A stretch of DNA of 64,000 nt from Aliirhizobium smilacinae (GTDB taxonomy: Bacteria; Pseudomonadota; Alphaproteobacteria; Rhizobiales; Rhizobiaceae): assembly GCF_006335145.1 (NCBI RefSeq), contig NZ_VDMN01000005.1:62001-126000 (forward strand), read 5' to 3'. The notes beneath the pieces are model-generated. The model saw only the letters and a program-made list of their open reading frames with translations. It was not told where the DNA came from and did no database searches. Both the position numbers and the translations under genes were made by a program. The stretch's first letter is position 1, and each line of letters begins with the position of its first letter. Shown here piece after piece: positions 33,468 to 42,622 of this stretch.

Positions 33468-33690
33468 ATCGAATTCTTGGTAATCACTTCGAAGTCGATG
33501 TCAGGAAGAATGGCCTCCAGTTCTCTTGCTGAAAGCCAAGCCAACAAGGCTTTCCCCAAAACCGTCGCTGTAATGTCAGGCAGTGTCCGACCCAGCTGCG
33601 AATGATGATGGCCGTGGGGCTCTCAAGCTTGAGAACGTAAATCGCAGTTTGTCCCTCCATTGGCTCTATTAAGGCTGGTATGAGTTGTCG
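33468..33690 (-). pseudogene. IclR effector-domain fragment, frameshifted
   Basis: On the minus strand one frame gives PMEGQTAIYVLKLESPTAII and then IRSWVGHCLT. A shifted frame continues TATVLGKALLAWLSARELEA and then ILPDIDFE. This order matches the IclR ligand-binding domain (KVESP...VG...LGKALLA), with a frameshift in the middle. The DNA-binding part is missing. Confidence 0.6.
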
Positions 33691-33773
33691 TGTCCGACGC
33701 GTCGGTCGCCACCAGCACCGCCGCCTGTCATATTTAAAGCCCGCGGACTGACAACGCCGATGACTGGGTGTCG

Positions 33774-33965
33774 TTAGCGACGGACGGAACAGACGGCGAT
33801 CCGAGCGGCGAATGCGCTCTCTTCCAGACGTATCGTGATAGCTTCGATGATGATCTCGGGACGGCTGGCTTTCTTGATCGGCAGCTCGGAAACAGATGGG
33901 TCAACGATAACTGCTGCGAACTCCACTGCATCCTCGGGTGCAGGGAGAGCCAGCTTACCTTGCAA
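33774..33965 (-). pseudogene. Possible IS66-type OrfA (TnpA) C-terminal remnant
   Basis: The minus-strand frame ends RPEIIIEAITIRLEESAFAA, resembling the C-terminus of IS66 accessory OrfA proteins. No OrfB, transposase or terminal repeats are visible, so this is a weak call. Confidence 0.35.
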
Positions 33966-34927
33966 TCATCCGCCAGCTGGATAGGTGGTTCGGATTCGGG
34001 CCGTGTCGCTCGGCCACCTTAGTGACCATCGCGCCTTGCCGAAAGACTCTCCGAAGCTATCTGCGCCTCGACCGCACCCGGTGAATTGATGGCGGGTGCC
34101 CGCAACCAAGATCAAACAACGGAATCGAGGACGCCGCTCATCAAAAAGCTCCTCCGCGAATGCGTCGAGGAGCTTTTCTGAGTTAAGTCTCAGCAAGATC
34201 TAGTGAGGTCCTGGACGTCTTTACAAGGCAATCACGAAAGGTCGAAGCTCATCCTGTGCCTAGTGGGTGCGGCATAGAAGCGACCAGACCATGCAGAGTA
34301 CTCCAAGCGGCTTCATGACGCATGTCAACGCTTGGCTAGCCGAATATCCGGTCGAAATGCGCTCCCAAGTTGTCCCATGATCTTTTACAGAATGGCCTTC
34401 GATCGGATTTTAGGCGAAGTTACTTCGATGGTCATCACCATTTTGCAATAGAGACTGGAATACAGCAGCCTCTACCGCCAACTGACAAAACACGTCTTCG
34501 TCGATATAACTGGCTGGCTAATGTGATCGCGAGACGATAGACCAATCATCGATGCCGGGATCGTTTGCGAGATCGGCTACGCGATCGATGGAATGCACTA
34601 TGTCACGCCGGCAAATCACTGGCGCATCGACGACTATGTCCACTGGCACGTTCGTCGGCAAGTCGGATGCTGAAAGTCCAGCAGAAGGGCATTCCGGTGT
34701 GTTTTACTGTCACCCCATCTCGACGGCATTGTATTTTTCCGCGCCGTCTTCAATCACGACATCCAGTATCGCTCTGTTATAGTTTTTGGCGAAGCCGAGT
34801 TTTGCGCCAGTGATGTCGTTGAAAAAAGTGTGAGTGCCGCGGTCGTATCAAGTGTGAATTCGCCTGCAGTCCCTAACCGTGGCGGACACGGTCTAGATTT
34901 CTTTTGTATTTTTTGTGGAGCATCGGT
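33966..34927. other. Degraded intergenic DNA, no gene recognised
   Basis: Nearly 1 kb with only short, interrupted frames on both strands and no family signature I can name. It lies between an IS66-like remnant and an IS5-like remnant. Confidence 0.4.
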
Positions 34928-35170
34928 TCATGCGAGATGACTGCCTTGCGGTTCGCCCATGATGGGAGACATGCAAGCATAATTCATGCGGGCAGGGTGT
35001 ATCGGGACAAGTGGCCGACTGTGACCATGGCAAACGGCATGAAGTTCAATCCACCTTTGGTGCATCCAATATTCGGAGAAGCGCCCTCTTTTCTCTAGGC
35101 TGGCTGCTGCGCGATGGGGTTTCAAATGGGTGGCATCGATCATCAACTGCTGGGACTTGTCGTTGGAAGA
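34928..35170 (-). pseudogene. IS5-family transposase fragment
   Basis: The minus-strand frame from 35146 reads MMIDATHLKPHRAAASLEKR and then ELHAVCHGHSRPLV. This is the IS5/IS1031-type DDE core (IDATHLKAHRTAASL...LHAVCDGQGRPL) with substitutions. Upstream DKSQQL-like residues extend to about 35165. Ends, inverted repeats and most of the transposase are missing. Confidence 0.6.
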
Positions 35171-35291
35171 GTCCGGTAGCCGTTTCCTTATCCATCGCGG
35201 AACATAGCGGCCCCGAAGCGAATTTCATCCCGCCATGCTGCAATGCGGCATTTTTACCTTTGACCGTCGCCCACTGCAGGTATATCTAAAT

Positions 35292-35309
35292 ATGAGATGC
35301 TTATCTCAT
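35292..35309. promoter_or_regulatory. Palindrome upstream of the galactonate operon
   Basis: ATGAGAT-GCTT-ATCTCAT, with perfect 7-bp arms, lies about 105 bases before dgoK in an AT-rich stretch. It is a candidate operator for the local regulator, possibly the IclR protein encoded at 40705. Confidence 0.45.
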
Positions 35310-35415
35310 TATTTGAGACAAATGATGCATCGATTTAAAGCATCCTGGATGCGGCTCACTGCCTCCTTCCCGGAGCAATCATAATTTAACAGCCGAACCG
35401 CGGGAGGGGTTTTCG

Positions 35416-36408
35416 ATGCTGATTACCACTTTAGATACAGGTACCACCAACACCCGCGTAATCGCATGGCGCGACGGTTCTCCAGTCGCCGAAGCCGGGA
35501 GGCCAGTAGGTGTTCGCGATACAGCCATCACCGGCAGTACGGACAAGCTCAAGGCAGCTGTCGGTGAGGCATTGTCGGAAGCGCTCGCCGGTGCAAACAT
35601 ATCCCCGGACGAGAAATGCCTCTATCTCGCCTCGGGCATGATCACCTCTAACAACGGTCTTCGCGAAATCCCTCACCTGCCCGCACCTGCAGGTAAAACC
35701 GAACTTGCGGCAGGCATGCAGTCGGTCGAACTTCCCGGCGTGACCGACCAGCCGATCTGGCTTATCCCGGGTGTCAAGAACAGGGCCGGTGCCATTTCCA
35801 TCGATGACTGCGATGAAATGGACATCATGCGCGGCGAGGAAACCGAGGCAATCGGCGTGCTGCATGCGCTCGGCATCAGCGGGCCTGCGGTGCTGATCCT
35901 GCCGGGCTCGCATGCGAAATTCGTCGGCATTGATGAAGCCGGCCGGATCTCCGGATCGATCACCACCATTTCCGGAGAACTGCTTGATGTCATCAGCCGC
36001 CATACACTGATTGCCGGATCGGTCGATCATGGTTTCGCCGAGAAGGTCAATTCCGAAGCCTTGCTTAAGGGAGCCGGCGTCGGCGCCCGACTCGGAATAG
36101 GACGGTCCGCTTTTCTCGTGCGCCTCCTTGATCTCTTCGGTGATCTCGACCGCGATGGCCGAGCCAGTTTTCTGCTCGGCGCAGTTCTCGCCAGCGACCT
36201 TATCGCGCTCAAGAGCAGCAACTCGCTTAACGTTCTGCCCGACAGTCGGATCATTGTTGCCGGCAAGGCAGGACTGCGGGACGCGTTGATGGAGCTGATT
36301 GCCGCCGACCCATATTTCACCGGCCCGATCGAGACGGTGCCGGACGGCATACATTCTATTTCTGCCTTGGGCGCCATGGAAATTGCGCGCGTCCGCGGAC
36401 TGATTTGA
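35416..36408 (+). CDS. dgoK: 2-dehydro-3-deoxygalactonokinase
   Basis: A 330-residue DgoK-family kinase (ASKHA fold). The N-terminal phosphate motif TLDTGTTNTRVIAWRDG is followed by YLASGMITSNNGLREIPHLP and by ILPGSHAKFVGIDEAGRISG. The late block is AGKAGLRDALMELI. It phosphorylates 2-keto-3-deoxy-D-galactonate to the 6-phosphate in the De Ley-Doudoroff pathway. It is the first gene of a five-gene operon with an MFS carrier, dgoA and dgoD, and GGGAGGGG precedes its start. Its length matches the family. Confidence 0.94.
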   Translation: MLITTLDTGTTNTRVIAWRDGSPVAEAGRPVGVRDTAITGSTDKLKAAVGEALSEALAGANISPDEKCLYLASGMITSNNGLREIPHLPAPAGKTELAAGMQSVELPGVTDQPIWLIPGVKNRAGAISIDDCDEMDIMRGEETEAIGVLHALGISGPAVLILPGSHAKFVGIDEAGRISGSITTISGELLDVISRHTLIAGSVDHGFAEKVNSEALLKGAGVGARLGIGRSAFLVRLLDLFGDLDRDGRASFLLGAVLASDLIALKSSNSLNVLPDSRIIVAGKAGLRDALMELIAADPYFTGPIETVPDGIHSISALGAMEIARVRGLI

Positions 36409-36436
36409 GGACTTCAGAAGTAAAGGGAAGAGAGAA

Positions 36437-37738
36437 ATGTCTATTCAACACGCTGCGGCGCCAGCCAAGAGTGCCGGTAGCCGCAGATGGATCATCGTGG
36501 CTATCCTTCTAGTTGGCGGAATGGTCAATTTCGTTGACCGCACGGCTTTGTCTGTCGCTGCGCCGGAGATGATGAAGGAACTCCAGCTCAGCAATTCCGA
36601 TATCGGACTGCTCGGCACGATTTTTTCGCTGATATACGCTATATTTCAGCTGCCGGCCGGCTGGCTGATCGATAAGTTCGGTGCCAAGCGCGTTTATACG
36701 GGAGCGATAATCCTGTGGAGCGGCGCCACAGCGCTGACCGGTGTCTGCTCGTCCAAATTTGGCCTGATTGCCGCTCGCGCGGTTCTCGGTGTCACCGAGG
36801 CCCCATGCTGGCCGAGTGCAGCCAAGATCACCGCCGCCTGGTTCCCGAAGAAGGAGAGGGCGCTTGCGACCGGCATCTGGGACGCCGCTTCGAAATGGGG
36901 CCCGGCACTTGCACCGCCGCTGCTGGTGTATCTGATGGTCAGCTTCGGCTGGCGCGAACTGTTCTACATTGCCGGCGGTTTCGGCATCCTGTTCGGCCTG
37001 CTGCTGATCGTCGCCTATCACCAGCCGGAAAAGACAAGCTGGCTGTCCAAGGAAGAGCTTGATTACATCAAGGCCGATGGCGGCGGCACCCCAACGGAAC
37101 TGGGCAAGGGTGAAAACCCCATCCGCTGGCGCGATCTTTTCGGTTATCGCGTTGTCTGGGGAATGATCCTCGGCTGGTTCTGCTACATCTGGATGTTCAA
37201 CATCCTCACTTATTTCGTGCCGCTCTATCTGCTGAAAACCCAGAACCTCGACATGAAGACGATGGGCTTTCTCGCCTCGGTACCGTTCTTCGGCGGCATC
37301 GTCGGTGCCTTCCTTGGCGGCTACGTCTCCAAATGGCTGGTCGACAAGAACATCGCTTCGCCACTCAACGCAAAGCGTGCCGTCATCTCCGTCTCGGCTC
37401 TGCTCGGCGGCTTTGCATTGATGCTTGCCCCCTTCTTCACCAGCCTCGGTGGAACGCTCGCCTTGTTGACCATCGGCATGGCCATGCTGTCGTCGCTGTC
37501 GGCCAATGGCTGGGCCCTGCCTGGCGACGTCGCACCCAGCTCGATGGTCGGTTCGGTCGGCAGCATCCAGAATTTCGGCGGTTATTTCGCCGGTTCGCTG
37601 TCGCCACTGGTCACCGGCATGATCGTCGATGCCACGGGTTCTTATGCACTCGCTTTCATCAGCGGTGGCTTCATCGCTGCCTGCTCGGCCATTTGCTACT
37701 GGTTCATCGTCCGCACGCCGATCGAAGCAAAGGTATAA
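36437..37738 (+). CDS. MFS transporter, D-galactonate/hexonate type
   Basis: A 433-residue major facilitator of the anion:cation symporter (ACS) group with 12 predicted TM helices. The opening GGMVNFVDRTALSVAAPEM and the loop 2-3 motif GWLIDKFGAKRVYTGA are typical of DgoT/GudP/ExuT carriers. It lies between dgoK and dgoA with short gaps, so D-galactonate uptake is the natural inference. It is shorter and distinct from the hexuronate-type carrier at 57372. Confidence 0.88.
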   Translation: MSIQHAAAPAKSAGSRRWIIVAILLVGGMVNFVDRTALSVAAPEMMKELQLSNSDIGLLGTIFSLIYAIFQLPAGWLIDKFGAKRVYTGAIILWSGATALTGVCSSKFGLIAARAVLGVTEAPCWPSAAKITAAWFPKKERALATGIWDAASKWGPALAPPLLVYLMVSFGWRELFYIAGGFGILFGLLLIVAYHQPEKTSWLSKEELDYIKADGGGTPTELGKGENPIRWRDLFGYRVVWGMILGWFCYIWMFNILTYFVPLYLLKTQNLDMKTMGFLASVPFFGGIVGAFLGGYVSKWLVDKNIASPLNAKRAVISVSALLGGFALMLAPFFTSLGGTLALLTIGMAMLSSLSANGWALPGDVAPSSMVGSVGSIQNFGGYFAGSLSPLVTGMIVDATGSYALAFISGGFIAACSAICYWFIVRTPIEAKV

Positions 37739-37765
37739 ATACCACCATCCAGAAAGGTTGATCCA

Positions 37766-38416
37766 ATGCTGAAACAAGAGGTTATCGCCACCATCCGGGA
37801 AAGCGGCATCATTGCCATCGCCCGCGGGCTTTCGCCCGCCGACGTGGTGCCAACAGCCCAGGCGCTGCTCGAAGGCGGCGTCAAGGTGTTCGAGATCACC
37901 TGCAACAGCCCTTCCGTCTATGAGGGCATCCGGGCGCTGAAGGCGGCGCTCGGAGACCGGATGCGGATCGGGGCTGGAACGGTGGTCAATCCGGTTTCTG
38001 CGACACTGGCGCTCGATGCCGGCGCCGATTTCGTTCTCGCTCCCAATTTCGAGCCGGACGTGATCGCAGCCGTCCACGAGCGGCAGCGGCTGATGATCCC
38101 CTCGGTCACAACGCCAACCGAAGTGGTGAAAGCCTATCGGCTCGGCTGCGACCTGCTAAAACTGTTTCCGGCCGGCAGCCTCGGTCCCGGTTACATCAAG
38201 GATATCAGGGGACCGTTCGCCGAGGCGGCTCTCATTCCGGTTGGCGGTGTCGGCCTGGATAATCTGGAAGCCTTCGCTTGCGCCGGTGCCTTTGCCGCCG
38301 GCGTCGGCAGCAATCTCGTCCGTCGCGACCTGATCGCGGCCGGAAACTGGCAGGAATTGACCGCCGAGGCACGCCGCTTCGTCGCCGCCTTTGCAGCCGG
38401 ACGCGTCGGCGCCTGA
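37766..38416 (+). CDS. dgoA: 2-dehydro-3-deoxy-6-phosphogalactonate aldolase
   Basis: A 216-residue class-I aldolase of the KDPG/KDPGal family. The catalytic Glu43 is in FEITCNSP, and the Schiff-base Lys132 is in LLKLFPAG. The phosphate-binding end is PVGGVGLDNLEAF. It cleaves KDPGal to pyruvate and glyceraldehyde-3-phosphate. Operon context with dgoK and dgoD supports KDPGal rather than KDPG as substrate. AGAAAGGTTG precedes the ATG. Confidence 0.92.
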   Translation: MLKQEVIATIRESGIIAIARGLSPADVVPTAQALLEGGVKVFEITCNSPSVYEGIRALKAALGDRMRIGAGTVVNPVSATLALDAGADFVLAPNFEPDVIAAVHERQRLMIPSVTTPTEVVKAYRLGCDLLKLFPAGSLGPGYIKDIRGPFAEAALIPVGGVGLDNLEAFACAGAFAAGVGSNLVRRDLIAAGNWQELTAEARRFVAAFAAGRVGA

Positions 38417-38452
38417 TCGTGCCGGCCATTTTCCAATCTGGAGTTATTTTCA

Positions 38453-39601
38453 ATGAAGATCACCAAACTCACTACCTATCGCCTGCCGCCGCGTTGGATG
38501 TTCCTGAAGATCGAGACGGATGAAGGCGTCACCGGCTGGGGCGAGCCTGTCATCGAAGGCCGTGCCCGCAGCGTCGAAGCCGCCGTGCACGAACTCAGCG
38601 AATATCTGATCGGCAAGGATCCCGCCCGCATCAATGATCTCTGGCAGGTTCTCTATCGCGCCGGTTTCTATCGCGGTGGCCCGATCCTGATGAGCGCCAT
38701 CGCCGGCATCGACCAGGCATTGTGGGATATCAAGGGCAAGGTGCTCGATGCGCCGGTCTACGAGCTGCTGGGTGGTCTCGTTCGCGATCGCATCAAGGCT
38801 TATTCCTGGGTCGGCGGCGACCGTCCAGCTGATGTCATCGCCAATATCCGCACGCTGCAGGAAATCGGCTTCGACACGTTCAAGCTGAACGGCTGCGAGG
38901 AAATGGGCATTATCGACAGCTCGGCCAAGATCGATGCCGCCGTTGCCGTCGTTGCCGAAATCCGAAGCGCTTTCGGCAATACGATCGAATTCGGTCTCGA
39001 CTTCCATGGCCGCGTCGCAGCGCCCATGGCAAAAGTGCTCATTCACGAGCTGGAACCGTTCCGCCCCTTGTTCATCGAGGAACCGGTACTGGCCGAACAG
39101 GCCGAATATTATCCGCGCCTTGCAGCCCAGACTCATATTCCGATTGCCGCCGGCGAGCGGATGTTCTCCCGCTTCGACTTCAAGCGCGTGCTCGAAGGCG
39201 GCGGCATCTCCATCCTCCAGCCGGACCTTAGCCATGCCGGCGGCATTTCGGAATGCTTCCGCATCGCCGCCATGGCCGAAGCCTATGACGTGGCGCTCGC
39301 CCCCCATTGCCCGCTCGGACCGTTGGCGCTAGCATCGTGCCTTGCCGTCGATTTCGTCTCGCACAATGCTGTGTTCCAGGAACAGAGCATGGGCATCCAT
39401 TACAACAAGGGTGCCGAACTGTTCGACTATGTCGCCAACAAGGACGATTTCCGCATCGAGGATGGCTGGTTTTATCCCAACAAGCGCCCCGGTCTCGGTG
39501 TCGAGGTCGACGAAGAACTGGTCATCGAACGGTCCAAGACGGCGCCCGACTGGCGCAATCCGGTATGGCGCCTTGCCGACGGCTCCGTGGCGGAATGGTA
39601 G
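38453..39601 (+). CDS. dgoD: D-galactonate dehydratase
   Basis: A 382-residue enolase-superfamily dehydratase of the mandelate racemase branch. The N-terminal capping domain opens [20 protein letters not shown]. The barrel carries the metal ligands in EFGLDFHGR and [10 protein letters not shown], then Glu in [12 protein letters not shown] and the acid/base His in [12 protein letters not shown]. It converts D-galactonate to 2-keto-3-deoxygalactonate. It is preceded by a GGAG site and followed 13 bases later by a 2-hydroxyacid dehydrogenase. Confidence 0.95.
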   Translation: MKITKLTTYRLPPRWMFLKIETDEGVTGWGEPVIEGRARSVEAAVHELSEYLIGKDPARINDLWQVLYRAGFYRGGPILMSAIAGIDQALWDIKGKVLDAPVYELLGGLVRDRIKAYSWVGGDRPADVIANIRTLQEIGFDTFKLNGCEEMGIIDSSAKIDAAVAVVAEIRSAFGNTIEFGLDFHGRVAAPMAKVLIHELEPFRPLFIEEPVLAEQAEYYPRLAAQTHIPIAAGERMFSRFDFKRVLEGGGISILQPDLSHAGGISECFRIAAMAEAYDVALAPHCPLGPLALASCLAVDFVSHNAVFQEQSMGIHYNKGAELFDYVANKDDFRIEDGWFYPNKRPGLGVEVDEELVIERSKTAPDWRNPVWRLADGSVAEW

Positions 39602-39614
39602 GAACAGGAAGCAG

Positions 39615-40571
39615 ATGACGATGTTCGACAAGACCGAAGCGAGAGTGGTCAAGGCCGCCTTTCTGCCCCCGGCGCTGGCAAAGCGTCTCGACGAAACCTG
39701 CACGCTCGCCGACTGGGAACTTTTGGATGAGGCCGAGCGGCAGACGGCCGCCGAAAATGCCCGCGTTTTGGCCGTCAACGGCGAATCCGTGATCACGGCC
39801 GAGTTCATCGCCCAGTTTCCCAAGCTGGAACTGATTGCCGATTTCGGCGTCGGTTACGACGGCATCGACGTGGCCGCCGCCCATGCACGTGGCATTGCAG
39901 TGACCAATACGCCCGGCGTACTGACTGACGATGTCGCCGACATGGCGATGGGTCTGCTGCTTGCCACCTCACGCCAGATCGTCGAAGCACAGCGCTTCGT
40001 CGAGCGTGGGGAATGGGCAAAGGGCGGTTTCACCTGGACAAAGAAAGTCTCCGGCGGCAAGCTTGGCATAGCCGGCATGGGCCGCATTGGTCAGGCAATC
40101 GCCCGCCGCGCGTCAGGCTTCGACATGGTGATCAGCTATACCGACCGACAGCCGATTGCTGGCTTGCCTTATGCTTTCGCTGCCGATCTGAAAACCCTGG
40201 CGAGTGAAGTGGATTTCCTCATCATCTGCGTCAATGGCGGTGAGAAGACCCGCGCCCTCGTCGATGCCGAGATTTTGACGGCGCTCGGTGCGGACGGAAT
40301 CCTTATCAACATTGCACGCGGAACGGTGGTCGACGAGACGGCGCTGATTGCGGCACTTGACGCTGGAACGATTGCAGGTGCCGGGCTCGACGTATTCGAA
40401 CGCGAGCCGGAAGTCCCGGCGGCGTTGTATGGTCGCCCGAACGTTGTCGTCACGCCCCATATGGCAAGCGCCACGCATGCAACGCGAAAAGCCATGGGAG
40501 ATTTGGTTTTCGACAATGTTGCTGCCCATTTTTCTGGCGAGGCACTGATAACGCCGGTCACCCCTTATTGA
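39615..40571 (+). CDS. D-isomer-specific 2-hydroxyacid dehydrogenase (GhrB-like)
   Basis: A 318-residue NAD(P)-dependent dehydrogenase. The Rossmann motif is GIAGMGRIGQAIARR. The catalytic Arg is in INIARGTVVDE, the Glu in FEREPEVP and the His in TPHMAS. Relatives reduce glyoxylate, hydroxypyruvate or 2-ketogluconate. As the last gene of the dgo operon it may handle a keto-acid by-product or a related sugar acid, but it is not a standard De Ley-Doudoroff step. The ATG at 39615 (GGAACAGGAAG upstream) removes a spurious 91-codon extension over dgoD. Confidence 0.9.
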   Translation: MTMFDKTEARVVKAAFLPPALAKRLDETCTLADWELLDEAERQTAAENARVLAVNGESVITAEFIAQFPKLELIADFGVGYDGIDVAAAHARGIAVTNTPGVLTDDVADMAMGLLLATSRQIVEAQRFVERGEWAKGGFTWTKKVSGGKLGIAGMGRIGQAIARRASGFDMVISYTDRQPIAGLPYAFAADLKTLASEVDFLIICVNGGEKTRALVDAEILTALGADGILINIARGTVVDETALIAALDAGTIAGAGLDVFEREPEVPAALYGRPNVVVTPHMASATHATRKAMGDLVFDNVAAHFSGEALITPVTPY

Positions 40572-40578
40572 GGCGAAG

Positions 40579-40614
40579 CAGCGCCGGGCAAGGCAGCTTG
40601 GCCGGCGCTGTTTT
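40579..40614 (+). terminator. Rho-independent terminator after the dgo operon
   Basis: A 9-bp perfect stem CAGCGCCGG/CCGGCGCTG (40579-40587 with 40602-40610) followed by TTTT, eight bases after the dehydrogenase stop. Confidence 0.8.
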
Positions 40615-40704
40615 ACAACATTAATCGATGTGCGAGACTTTGATGGGTGCTCGGCGTCTGCGCCGCACCGCGACCTTCGAGCAAAAGTCTCTTCGTCATG
40701 AGCA

Positions 40705-41556
40705 CTACGCTTGCGCCGCTTCGGCCGGCACGTTTCCAAGTGCAGCGGAGATCGACTTTGCGGTCTCCGCAACGACTGGGCCTAGTTCGAGCATACGCTC
40801 CTTCGACATATGAAAGCTGGCGCTCGCTATGCTGACTGCCGCAACAACTTCGCCGTTTATGTCGAAGATCGGGGCGCCAACGCAGCGGATACCGACTTCG
40901 TTCTCCTCGAATTCCATCACCCAGCCGCGTTCGCGATAATCAAGCATGGCCGCACGATAATCGGACCACTCGGGTAGGGGAGGACGCTCGCTATTGATCC
41001 GCTCGCGCAGCAATACCGCCTCGTCATAGACTTCACGCCACCGTTCTTCCGACATGCCGAGCATCAGTGCCCGTCCGACACCGGTAGAGGCAAGCGGCAT
41101 GCGCTGGCCGATGCGGGAACGCATTTCAAGGCCACGCTGACCGGACAGCTTGTCGAGATAGAGGACGTGCGGTCCCTCGATCTGTCCGAGATGGATGGTA
41201 TCGCCGCAGAAATCGGCAAGCTTTTCGAGAAAGGGGCGAGCCAGTTGTGTGAGGGGCCGCTGTTCGCGCGCCCGAGTTCCGAGATAGATGAGCTTATAGC
41301 CCAGGGTGTAGCCCTGATAAGGGACGTGATGAAGGTAGCCCTCCGCCACCAGATTGCTCAGCACCCTATGGGTTGTGCTGCGCGGCATGCCCAGACGCTC
41401 TGACAAGCCCTTCACATCACGAATACCGTGGGCGACATGCTCAAGCAGATTGAGGCCGCGTAGCAAGGTCTGGGTTCCGCTCGGTGATTTGCCGCGGGAG
41501 GAAAGCTCAGTCTCTTCAATGTGGGCATGTCCATGCTTGACGGGCTGACGTGCCAA
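40705..41556 (-). CDS. IclR family transcriptional regulator
   Basis: A 283-residue regulator. The N-terminal winged helix (about 28-90) contains GLSERLGMPRSTTHRVLSNLVAEGYL. The C-terminal IclR effector domain has YLDKLSGQRGLEMRSRIGQR and then MPLASTGVGRALML, plus a late VGAPIFDINGEVVAAVSIA. It is convergent with the dgo operon and about 130 bases from its end. It is the only intact regulator close to it, so control of galactonate catabolism is plausible though inferred; in enterobacteria DgoR is a GntR protein. The start at 41556 is the first ATG. Confidence 0.9.
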   Translation of the reverse strand: MARQPVKHGHAHIEETELSSRGKSPSGTQTLLRGLNLLEHVAHGIRDVKGLSERLGMPRSTTHRVLSNLVAEGYLHHVPYQGYTLGYKLIYLGTRAREQRPLTQLARPFLEKLADFCGDTIHLGQIEGPHVLYLDKLSGQRGLEMRSRIGQRMPLASTGVGRALMLGMSEERWREVYDEAVLLRERINSERPPLPEWSDYRAAMLDYRERGWVMEFEENEVGIRCVGAPIFDINGEVVAAVSIASASFHMSKERMLELGPVVAETAKSISAALGNVPAEAAQA

Positions 41557-41734
41557 AAACGATTCTCCATTTAAAAAGTGGCCACAGGCAGCCTCTTACC
41601 CCCTCTTACTGCAAGAGCGGAGCGCCGACCATAAGTAGGGCAGCAATTAGGGGTAGAGGGTCACATTATTGGCAGCAGAGTGAAATGGGGCTTATTGTCC
41701 TTCAGGTCCAAAGTGGCGCAAGCGTGCCGATCTC

Positions 41735-41995
41735 TCAGGACGTGTCCATGGCATCGATTTCGACGCGAGAGATCAGCACGCCTTCCATGTCGGAGGCCTG
41801 TCATCTTGAGAACGGCTTCGGGAAACCGTTCGCGGGCCACCTCGAATGCGCAGAGATCGCGTCAACCTCAGCGATGTCGTTAAAGCTCAACGCAAGATCG
41901 ATGCGGAACATCCAGGGTTCTGCACTAGTGGCCAGGCGTATCTGATCGAAAGTATCGATGATTGTCGTGCAAATGGTGTTGGAAATTCTGTCCAC
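41735..41995 (-). pseudogene. Probable RidA/YjgF-family remnant
   Basis: The minus-strand frame 41995-41801 reads TIIDTFDQIRLATSAEPWMF and then RIDLALSFNDIAEVDAI, resembling the helix-strand core of RidA-like proteins. After a frame change the end VLISRVEIDAMDTS (stop at 41735) matches the usual VEIE-x-VA terminus. The N-terminal half is not recognisable. This is a moderate-to-weak call. Confidence 0.35.
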
Positions 41996-42237
41996 CGCCT
42001 CGGCGCTATCTGCTTGTTAAATGTCTCGCGGTGGTGATCCCAATGTTCTCTCTGTTGTGTGAACTCCGTTTCCAAATATCCTTTGACCAAGTCTCGACCT
42101 CACAGGAGAGATTAAGAGCCAAGGCGTGAAATTAGGCATTGTCCGTTCGAGCGATGCAAAACTGCATGGCTGCGCTGCAATTAACCGTCTTACTGCGGCC
42201 TGCAAATCCGCGTATCCATATGTCAACGAAGCAATGC

Positions 42238-42378
42238 ATCTCCTCCCGCAGAGCTTCGGGTTTCAGGCGACCCTATCCTCCTCCCAAGGGAAGCCTGGCA
42301 GAACGCGGCACTCCTCCTCCCAGCCGTTGTTCTATTATTTTAAAAGCCTGCCGCACCTCCTCCCGCGGCAGGCTTTTT
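42238..42378 (+). ncRNA. Alpha-r14-like trans-acting small RNA with anti-Shine-Dalgarno loops
   Basis: Three perfect CCUCCUCCC motifs (42277-42285, 42313-42321, 42356-42364) each sit in a predicted loop. The stems are CCCT/AGGG, GCGGC/GCCGT and a 10-bp terminator stem AGCCTGCCGC/GCGGCAGGCT, the last followed by TTTTT at 42374-42378. A fourth, imperfect motif is at 42239-42247. Multiple anti-SD loops with the last in the terminator hairpin are the hallmark of the rhizobial alpha-r14 (NfeR1-like) sRNAs and of the related CCUCCUCCC RNAs. They are thought to pair with ribosome sites of transporter mRNAs. The 5' end is uncertain. Confidence 0.75.
42345..42378 (+). terminator. Terminator of the anti-SD small RNA
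   Basis: A 10-bp stem (42345-42354 with 42365-42374) closes a 10-base loop ACCTCCTCCC and is followed by a T run. The loop itself carries the third perfect anti-SD motif. Confidence 0.85.
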
Positions 42379-42424
42379 CATTTCTCCGAAAAGTTGAAAG
42401 CAAGCTGCGGCCGTCTTCTTTGTT

Positions 42425-42450
42425 CTGATCGCTGATCGCTGATCGCTGAT
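42425..42450. repeat. 7-bp tandem repeat
   Basis: CTGATCG is repeated three times and followed by CTGAT, starting about 50 bases after the small-RNA terminator. No gene overlaps it. Confidence 0.8.
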
Positions 42451-42622
42451 TGGTGATGGCAGTCTCGTTGCTGGCTTGAAGAGAAGGTCGGCTTGCGGGC
42501 TTTGATGCCGTCGTGTTTGCCTATCCGTGGATGAGATCTTTGATATCCGCGGACCTGCACTTGGCTTGCCGCTTCTCGATGTTGTTCATAGCGCCAACCT
42601 CACTTATCGGCGGCCAAAGCCG

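Noticed and set aside
36509-38077. Minus-strand frame of 522 codons
   Set aside because: It is a shadow of the MFS and dgoA genes, with unnatural composition and no motif.
42126-42435. Two overlapping frames of about 100 codons
   Set aside because: They run through the small-RNA hairpins and terminator, which explain this stretch better.
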